Below are positions 58,541-64,000 of a DNA stretch of 64,000 bases, piece by piece (within the stretch, counting starts at the first letter, position 1; each line of letters begins with the position of its first letter). The notes beneath the pieces were generated by a model. The model saw only the letters and a program-made list of their open reading frames with translations. It was not told where the DNA came from and ran no database searches. Source of the stretch: Brevibacterium gallinarum (GTDB taxonomy: Bacteria > Actinomycetota > Actinomycetes > Actinomycetales > Brevibacteriaceae); NCBI RefSeq assembly GCF_014836885.1, contig NZ_JACSPY010000004.1, forward strand, positions 124,001-188,000, in the 5' to 3' direction. The position numbers and the translations under genes are program-made.

Positions 58541-58823
58541 GGCTCTCCTCGGGCGCGGCGGCCGGCGACTCTGCCTGCCGTCGTGGTGTGTCGTGTGTCA
58601 CATCACGCTAGGCGCATGTGCCGCAGCGCTGACACAGCACTTTCTGCCGAATGGATGCGGTGCCGCTTGGCGCAATCTGACGTGTTCTGCTCCACATTCC
58701 GCTCAGTACAGTGAGTGGCACTCAGGGACTGCGGTGACGGCGCCGCGCGCCGGTGCGCAGTCGATGACAGCCTCTCCGGCGTCACCCGCCGGGTGGGAAC
58801 GACACTCTGTTGGGAGCAGCCAC

Positions 58824-59975
58824 ATGCCACAGCCGATCGAAGTCCGGAAAGTCCCCCTGCACAGCGTCTCCGATGCCTCGGAGATGTCGAAGCTCATCGA
58901 CGACGGTGTCCTCGATGCCTCTCGCGTCATCGCGATCATCGGCAAGACCGAGGGCAACGGCGGGGTCAACGACTACACCCGCATCATCGCCGACCGCGCC
59001 TTCCGTGAGGCGCTCATCGACAAGGGCGCCCCGCCGGAGCAGGTCAAGGAGATCCCGATCGTGTGGTCCGGCGGCACCGACGGCGTCATCAGCCCGCATG
59101 CCACGATCTTCGCCACCACCGAGACGGCGGACACCCCTGCCAGCGGTGCCGCGCCGGGAGTCGATGACAAACGGCTGTCGGTCGGGTTCGCGATGAGCGA
59201 GCCGATTCTGCCCGAGGAGATCGGCCGCACCGGCATGGTCGACAAGGTCGCCGATGCCGTGACTGCGGCGATGGAGCGCGCCGGCATCACCGACACCGCC
59301 GATGTCCACTATGTGCAGACGAAGACCCCGCTGCTGACGATCGACACGATCCGCGATGCCCGCTCCCGCGGTCACGACGTCTTCACCGAGGACACGCTGA
59401 CGTCGATGGACGTCTCCAACGGCACCACCGCTCTCGGCATCGCCCAGGCGCTCGGCGAGGTCAGCGGCATCACCGATGACGACGTCATGCGCGATCGTTC
59501 GAAGTACTCCGCTGTCGCCTCGTGCTCCTCCGGTGTCGAGCTCGATCGCGCACAGGTGGTCGTCGTCGGCAACGCGCCGGGCATCGGCGGCCGGTTCCGG
59601 ATCGGCCACGGGGTGATGGATCATGCTCTCGATGCCGACGGGATCTGGGATGCGATCACCGATGCCGGTCTTGACCTGCCGGATCGGCCGCACCGCGACG
59701 ATCTCGGCGGTCGTCTCGTCAATGTGTTCCTCAAGTGCGAGGCCAGCCAGGACGGCTCGGTGCTCGGCCGCCGCAATGCGATGCTCGATGACTCCGATGT
59801 CCACTGGCACCGGCAGATCAAGGCCGCCGTCGGCGGCGTCACCGCCGCGGTCACCGGTGATCCGGCCGTGTTCGTCTCCGTGTCAGCCGCCCATCAGGGT
59901 CCTGACGGCGGCGGGCCGGTCGCTGCGATCATCGACTTGGGTGAGGATCCCAGCGGCTACACGTTCACCGACTGA
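58824..59975 (+). CDS. Ring-opening amidohydrolase (barbiturase/cyanuric acid hydrolase family)
   Basis: The 383-residue protein shows the three-fold repeat of the AtzD/barbiturase family. Each unit has a Lys or Ser motif: [16 protein letters not shown] near residue 38, [16 protein letters not shown] near 230 and [20 protein letters not shown] near 350. Lys-Ser pairs act in opening a barbiturate or cyanuric acid ring. The close, divergent nucleobase permease favours barbiturase and the oxidative pyrimidine pathway. ATG 58824 has GGGAGC 6 nt upstream; an in-frame ATG at 58515 would overlap the permease start. The gap 58541-58823 holds no other gene. Confidence 0.88.
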   Translation: MPQPIEVRKVPLHSVSDASEMSKLIDDGVLDASRVIAIIGKTEGNGGVNDYTRIIADRAFREALIDKGAPPEQVKEIPIVWSGGTDGVISPHATIFATTETADTPASGAAPGVDDKRLSVGFAMSEPILPEEIGRTGMVDKVADAVTAAMERAGITDTADVHYVQTKTPLLTIDTIRDARSRGHDVFTEDTLTSMDVSNGTTALGIAQALGEVSGITDDDVMRDRSKYSAVASCSSGVELDRAQVVVVGNAPGIGGRFRIGHGVMDHALDADGIWDAITDAGLDLPDRPHRDDLGGRLVNVFLKCEASQDGSVLGRRNAMLDDSDVHWHRQIKAAVGGVTAAVTGDPAVFVSVSAAHQGPDGGGPVAAIIDLGEDPSGYTFTD

Positions 59976-59992
59976 CCTGCTCCAGCATGCCA

Positions 59993-60024
59993 GTGCCCGG
60001 CACCGGGATTCCGGTGCCGGGCAC
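59993..60024. terminator. Perfect 14-bp terminator hairpin between the amidohydrolase and vanW-like genes
   Basis: GTGCCCGGCACCGG (59993-60006) is an exact inverted copy of 60011-60024, with a 4-nt loop. It lies between convergent genes. Confidence 0.85.
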
Positions 60025-60042
60025 AGCTGTGCTCGGGGTTGG

Positions 60043-61761
60043 TCAGTCGTCCTTCTTGCACTGCACGCGGTTGACCGGACGGTACACGGTGGTGAAGTCG
60101 TCCTTCTTCACGACCTTGCCGGTCGAATGGTCCTTGATCGTGCGGTAGATCGTGATCGACCAGCCCTCCCGCGGTGACTGCGGTGAGCAGGAGGGACCTG
60201 ATTCGGTCACGGTGCTCGGCGAGGTGAACGCGAACCGGCTGGAGGCATCGGCGTCGACGTCGACGGTCTTGACACCGAAGACCCGGGCGTGGACTTCGCC
60301 GTCCTTGAGGTACATGTCGAGCACCATCGGCTTGTCGGTGCTGTTGGTGAACTTCAGGTCGATCGACGTCCAGTCCAGGGTCGTCTCCCGGCCCTCCGGG
60401 TAGCGGGAGATGTACCGGGAGTGCGCGCGATGCTCATCGAGGTCGAGGCCGGCGAAGAAGGCCGCATTGAACAGCGTCGTCGACACCTGGGAGACACCGC
60501 CGCCGAAGTCTGTCTTCATCTGACCTTCGGAGATCACACCGGCCGGCTTGTAGCCGTTGGCTGCGGTGCGCTTGCCCAGCGTCTCGTTGAGGCTGAACTG
60601 CTCGCCGGGCAGCAGGACGGTGCCCGAGACCTTCTTCGAGGCCACCCTCAGGTTGGTGTCGCGGTTGGGCTCGGAGTTGTACGGGGTGGAGAACTTCGAG
60701 ATGACGGTGTCGACATCGGCCTTCTCGGCGTCCTCGGTGGAGAATTCCGGATCGGTCTCGGTCAGCGTCACCTCGGCGGTGCGGTCATCGGAGGTCAGTG
60801 CCGGCAGCACTGCGGCGGCGAACTCCTTCTCGTCGACGGAGATGCCCTTCTCGCTCGGCACGACCTTCGGTTTGCCGTCGACGATCTCGTAGCTGGCGTT
60901 CTTCATCTCCTGGCCGACCTGCGGGCTCTCGGCCAGCGCCAGCCGCTTGAGCCGCTTGGCGTCGAACACCGGCGTCAGGTCGCTGTCCTTCGGCTCGAAC
61001 TCCAGGGTCTGCGACACGGTCTCCGGGGAGACCGTGATCGTCCCGCCCGTCACGTCCTCATGGTCACCGGGGTCGGCGCTGACCGTGACATCGTCGCTGA
61101 TCGCCGGTTCGGCGATCTCGGTGCGGGCCTGCTGGGCCTCGGCGGTGGTGATGTCGGCTTCCTTCTCCTGCGCCGCCACCGTCAGCGGCCCGTCCTCCCG
61201 CAGCCATGACGTGTCGATCGCCTCCCGGATCGCATCGGCGGTCACAACCGTGCCGTCGCTGCTGTCGGTGACCTTCGGCTTGCCGTCTTCGTCATAGTCC
61301 AGCGTCGCATCGACGGGTTCGGTCGACATCTCCGAGCCGACTTCCTCGATGACGGACTTCTTCGACTCGTCGACGGTGATGACCGGGTCGATGACGTTGT
61401 CCTCGAACAGTCGCTGGTAGATGCGCACCGGGTTGAGGGTGAAGCCGGCGCCGCGATTGACGGTCGCCTGGGTGTCGAGCGCGATCCCGGCATCTGCCGG
61501 ATCGATCTTCGCGGAATTGTCCTCTGCGGTGATCTCGATCGGCTCCTCGGCACGCGGGGCGAGCTGCTCGTCGAGGGTCCGCTTCGCCTCGGTCTCGGAC
61601 ATCCCGCCGACGTCGATCCCGGCGACCTGGGTGTGACGCGGCATGCCGTTGGAGGCGAAGAACGCCGTTGCCAGGTAGGCAGCGGCGAGGGCGAGGACGG
61701 CGGCGACGATGACGATGATCGTCGTACGGCGGCCGCGCGCCGCAGTGGAGTCAGAGGCCAT
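60043..61761 (-). CDS. VanW family protein with peptidoglycan-binding-4 repeats
   Basis: The 572-residue protein has one N-terminal membrane helix (TTIIVIVAAVLALAAAYLAT) and a first pair of PG_binding_4-like repeats (about 40-330). A VanW domain with SGTVLLPGEQFSLNETLGKR, GGGVSQVSTTLFNAAFFAGL and HSRYISRYPEGRETTLDW follows. It is attached to the membrane and probably works outside on the cell wall. VanW is named after the vancomycin-resistance cluster, but its function is unknown and it does not by itself imply resistance. Confidence 0.9.
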   Translation of the reverse strand: MASDSTAARGRRTTIIVIVAAVLALAAAYLATAFFASNGMPRHTQVAGIDVGGMSETEAKRTLDEQLAPRAEEPIEITAEDNSAKIDPADAGIALDTQATVNRGAGFTLNPVRIYQRLFEDNVIDPVITVDESKKSVIEEVGSEMSTEPVDATLDYDEDGKPKVTDSSDGTVVTADAIREAIDTSWLREDGPLTVAAQEKEADITTAEAQQARTEIAEPAISDDVTVSADPGDHEDVTGGTITVSPETVSQTLEFEPKDSDLTPVFDAKRLKRLALAESPQVGQEMKNASYEIVDGKPKVVPSEKGISVDEKEFAAAVLPALTSDDRTAEVTLTETDPEFSTEDAEKADVDTVISKFSTPYNSEPNRDTNLRVASKKVSGTVLLPGEQFSLNETLGKRTAANGYKPAGVISEGQMKTDFGGGVSQVSTTLFNAAFFAGLDLDEHRAHSRYISRYPEGRETTLDWTSIDLKFTNSTDKPMVLDMYLKDGEVHARVFGVKTVDVDADASSRFAFTSPSTVTESGPSCSPQSPREGWSITIYRTIKDHSTGKVVKKDDFTTVYRPVNRVQCKKDD

Positions 61762-61910
61762 GAAGTCACTTCGCGAATGTCGGCCGGGCTGCAGCCCGGA
61801 GCGGGTGGGAGTTCGTTCCCAACTATAGCCAGTGGCACTGCGCTCACCTGCGGCTGCCGGGTGACAATCCTGCTACAGTTCGGTCTCGGCCGCCGGCCGG
61901 ACCGTCGGTG

Positions 61911-63377
61911 TCACGACCGCTTGGGAACTTTGAGCGAGGGCAGCGTGAACGCGAGCACGGCGGCGATGCCCATCGGTGCGACGAGCCAGACGATCGAGCG
62001 CAGATAGGCTGCGACGATGAGGTCGGCGCCGGGCAGCAGGCCCTGCTGCGTGAAGAGGAACGACACCATGCAGATGATCGCCGCGCACAGCACCATGAGC
62101 GATGTCGACCGGTACAGTGCGGCGATGTGCCACATGCCCGCCGTGCTCAGCGCAAGCGCAAGCGCCAAGCCCCACGGGGCGATGATCTGCTGGCCGCCGA
62201 GCTCCCAGGCGGTCGCGTTGAGGTGCTGAAAGGAGCCGAGCACGCCGATGAGCAGGCCGACGAGGATCGCATGGATGATCGCTGCCGCGCCGGTCCTCGG
62301 ACGTCCCGCAGGCTCGGTGTCAGCTTTCGCCGCTCCGGTTCCGGCAGCTGTCGCCGCACCGGCTGCTGCGCCCGGCGCCGAGGCGGTGGATGCGATGGCA
62401 TCGTCAGTGCCGGAACCGTCCGGAGCCGGGTAGGCGTGGGTCTCGACGGGCATGATGACGGCATCGAGGACATTGTCGACCAGCGCGTAGGGAGCCGGTT
62501 CGGGGCCCGGGTAGGAGGCGTCGGTGTAGCATTCGACGTCCATGACCTTCTGGCCGATGCCGTTGGACAGGGCGAAGAACTGCCCGGCCACGGTGATCTG
62601 TGTGCGGTGAGCGGCCATCGCCAGACTCTTCGCGCCGATGACGGCGTCGACGTCTTGGGCGACGGCGATCGGTGCTTCGGCTGCGATCGTCGGGATCGAT
62701 TCGGCCGCAGCGAAGCCGGTGAGCTCGAAGCCGGGTGCCTGCGGGTCGAAGGCATCGGCTGCGGCGTCGGCGGGGGTGTCGAAGAACAGCAGTGTGGCCA
62801 CCTCGTCAGCGGTGCCCTCTACTCGCTGGCAGGCGGCGACTGTCGCCTCGTGCATCCGCACATGGTCGGGGTGGCCGTAGCCGCCGCCGCTGGAGTAGGT
62901 GATGACGAGCTGCGGACGCACCCGGCGGATGACGTTGACGAGGTATCCGGCTGCTTCGCTCACCGGGGCGGCGCACAGCGCCTCGGGCACCATGTCATCG
63001 GGTGCCACAGCGTGCCCGTCAGGACCCCAGGCCATCCCGGAGTCCTCGAACCGGCGGGAAGGCAGGCGCTCATCTGCTCCCCCGCGCTCACCGTCGCCGA
63101 GGAAGGCATGGTCGCTGACCCCGAGGATCTCAAGCGCCTGCGCCAGCTCCTGCTCCCGGTGGGCTGCCAGTTCGGCCCGGTTGCCCTCCAGCCGTTCCTG
63201 CAGCTCGCCGATCACCTCACCGCCCTCACCGCGGGTGGCGGTGACGAGGGCGACGTGGGCGCCGGAGGCGGCGAGTGCGGCCATCGTCCCGCCGGTCATG
63301 ATCGACTCGTCATCGGGGTGGGCGTGGACGAAGAGGACGCGCGCCTGTGCTGCGGGAAGGGTCTGGGTGGCACTCAT
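61911..63377 (-). CDS. mshB: MshB-type mycothiol deacetylase fused to a membrane domain
   Basis: The 488-residue protein begins with an LmbE-like zinc deacetylase (about 1-305). Metal and substrate motifs are HAHPDDES and GGGYGHPDHVRMHEAT, as in MshB, which removes acetyl from GlcNAc-inositol during mycothiol synthesis. An Ala/Thr/Gly-rich linker leads to a C-terminal part with four hydrophobic helices (AAIIHAILVGLLIGVLGSFQ, LMVLCAAIICMVSFLF). In mycobacteria the corresponding membrane protein is separate (Rv1171 after mshB; DUF6113 type). The ATG 63377 start gives the standard N-terminus; upstream in-frame ATG 63455 lies within typA. Confidence 0.88.
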   Translation of the reverse strand: MSATQTLPAAQARVLFVHAHPDDESIMTGGTMAALAASGAHVALVTATRGEGGEVIGELQERLEGNRAELAAHREQELAQALEILGVSDHAFLGDGERGGADERLPSRRFEDSGMAWGPDGHAVAPDDMVPEALCAAPVSEAAGYLVNVIRRVRPQLVITYSSGGGYGHPDHVRMHEATVAACQRVEGTADEVATLLFFDTPADAAADAFDPQAPGFELTGFAAAESIPTIAAEAPIAVAQDVDAVIGAKSLAMAAHRTQITVAGQFFALSNGIGQKVMDVECYTDASYPGPEPAPYALVDNVLDAVIMPVETHAYPAPDGSGTDDAIASTASAPGAAAGAATAAGTGAAKADTEPAGRPRTGAAAIIHAILVGLLIGVLGSFQHLNATAWELGGQQIIAPWGLALALALSTAGMWHIAALYRSTSLMVLCAAIICMVSFLFTQQGLLPGADLIVAAYLRSIVWLVAPMGIAAVLAFTLPSLKVPKRS

Positions 63378-63384
63378 GCAGTGA

Positions 63385-64000
63385 TCAGTTCTTCTTGCGG
63401 CTCGAGATCTTGTGACGCTCCTTCTGGTCGAGTACGACCTTGCGGATGCGCACATGGGTGGGCGTGACTTCGACGCACTCGTCGTCGTTGGCGAACTCGA
63501 GGCTCTCCTCCAGGGTCAGCGCCCGCGGCGGGGTGAGGTTCTCGAAGGTGTCCGCCGAAGCTGAGCGCATGTTCGTCAGCTTCTTCTCCTTGGTGACGTT
63601 GACGTCCATGTCCTCATTGCGGGAGTTCTCGCCGACGACCTGGCCTTCGTAGACCTCGGAGGTCGGCTCGACGAAGAAGCTGCCGCGATCCTGCAGGTTG
63701 AGCATCGCGTACGGGGTGACCGAACCGGCCCGGTCGGCGACGAGCGAACCGGTGGTGCGGAAGGTGATCTCCCCGGCCCACGGCATGAGGCCGGCTGACA
63801 GGGAGTTGGCGATGCCGGTGCCGCGGGTCTCGGTGAGGAACCGGGTGCGGAAGCCGATGAGGCCGCGGGCCGGGACCCGGAATTCCATGCGCACCCAGCC
63901 GGTGCCGTGGTTGCTGATCGACTCCATCTGGCCCTTGCGGGAGGCCATGAGCTGGGTGATCGCGCCGAGGTACTCCTCGGGTGCGTCGATCGTCATCTGC
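63385..64000 (-). CDS. typA: Translational GTPase TypA/BipA, C-terminal part (cut by window edge)
   Basis: About 205 residues of the C-terminal half are visible, reading without interruption to base 64000. They contain RVPARGLIGFRTRFLTETRG, SVTPYAMLNLQDRGSFFVEP and EGQVVGENSRNEDMDVNVTK, which are diagnostic of TypA/BipA. The GTPase domain lies beyond the window. It is a ribosome-associated factor for stress and low temperature. mshB starts 7 nt downstream, so the two genes form an operon, as in Rv1165-Rv1170. Confidence 0.95.
   Translation of the reverse strand, partial: QMTIDAPEEYLGAITQLMASRKGQMESISNHGTGWVRMEFRVPARGLIGFRTRFLTETRGTGIANSLSAGLMPWAGEITFRTTGSLVADRAGSVTPYAMLNLQDRGSFFVEPTSEVYEGQVVGENSRNEDMDVNVTKEKKLTNMRSASADTFENLTPPRALTLEESLEFANDDECVEVTPTHVRIRKVVLDQKERHKISSRKKN

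Noticed and set aside
60043-61761. Vancomycin resistance gene
   Set aside because: VanW-domain proteins are common in actinobacteria; no vanHAX or sensor genes are present.

Overview
The window is about two-thirds G+C, densely packed, and chromosomal. The gene content is that of an actinomycete: mycothiol deacetylase (MshB), the AdnA/AdnB recombination helicase-nuclease pair, UvrD2, a SigH/RshA redox sigma module, a fused 2-oxoglutarate decarboxylase/dehydrogenase (Kgd/OdhA), GuaB1, DUF3107, DUF3117, ribosomal protein bL37 and a VanW protein. My best guess is a Micrococcales genus of the Brevibacterium type, but no 16S rRNA gene is present, so this is an inference. Nothing looks like a prophage, insertion sequence, plasmid or CRISPR array; this is core genome, and most of the interest lies in altered proteins and intergenic signals.

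Layout. 1-2.1 kb: start of a CNNM/CorC membrane protein and guaB1. 2.1-8 kb: kgd, a SGNH-like protein, the tiny bL37 gene and the sigH-rshA pair with its own SigH-type promoter. 8-10.7 kb: a cold module (cspA with a long leader, then a fatty-acid desaturase) and a DoxX-like protein. 10.7-16.3 kb: aroA-rsgA, hisN, an aminotransferase and an exporter. 16.5-16.7 kb: initiator tRNA with a clear promoter and terminator. 16.8-23.8 kb: UPF0182, PDZ-Lon protease, a zinc metalloprotease-like protein, NUDIX and a YgjP-like metallopeptidase. 23.8-24.4 kb: a gene-free region with DnaA-box-like sites and a strong candidate structured RNA.

24.4-40 kb: a ThiF/cyclodehydratase-like protein, then uvrD2-nudC, a degenerate phosphotransferase, adnB-adnA, a TetR regulator with DUF3107, a ferritin-like protein and a DEAD-box RNA helicase. 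This is largely the gene set found at Rv3193c-Rv3211 in M. tuberculosis as I remember it. 40-49 kb: PHP phosphoesterase, aminopeptidase P, a P1 peptidase, stress and hypothetical proteins, Mrp, TatB, an O-methyltransferase and an MFS exporter. 49-56 kb: DUF3117, a PIG-V-like mannosyltransferase, a DivIVA-domain protein, a LOG-family protein, dapD, gltA, and dapC with fdxA. 56-64 kb: a GNAT enzyme, an NCS2 permease divergent from a barbiturase/cyanuric-acid-hydrolase-type enzyme, VanW, an MshB fused to a membrane domain, and the C-terminal part of TypA.

How the genes work together. DapD and DapC make diaminopimelate and lysine precursors. Kgd and GltA belong to the TCA cycle. SigH/RshA and MshB serve thiol-redox defence. 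UvrD2 and AdnAB serve DNA repair. The permease and ring-opening amidohydrolase suggest oxidative pyrimidine catabolism. At least eight genes have a TANNNT -10 box 6-7 nt before the start codon and no credible Shine-Dalgarno site, so leaderless transcription seems common. Positions of motifs were read by eye; no alignment or folding program was run.
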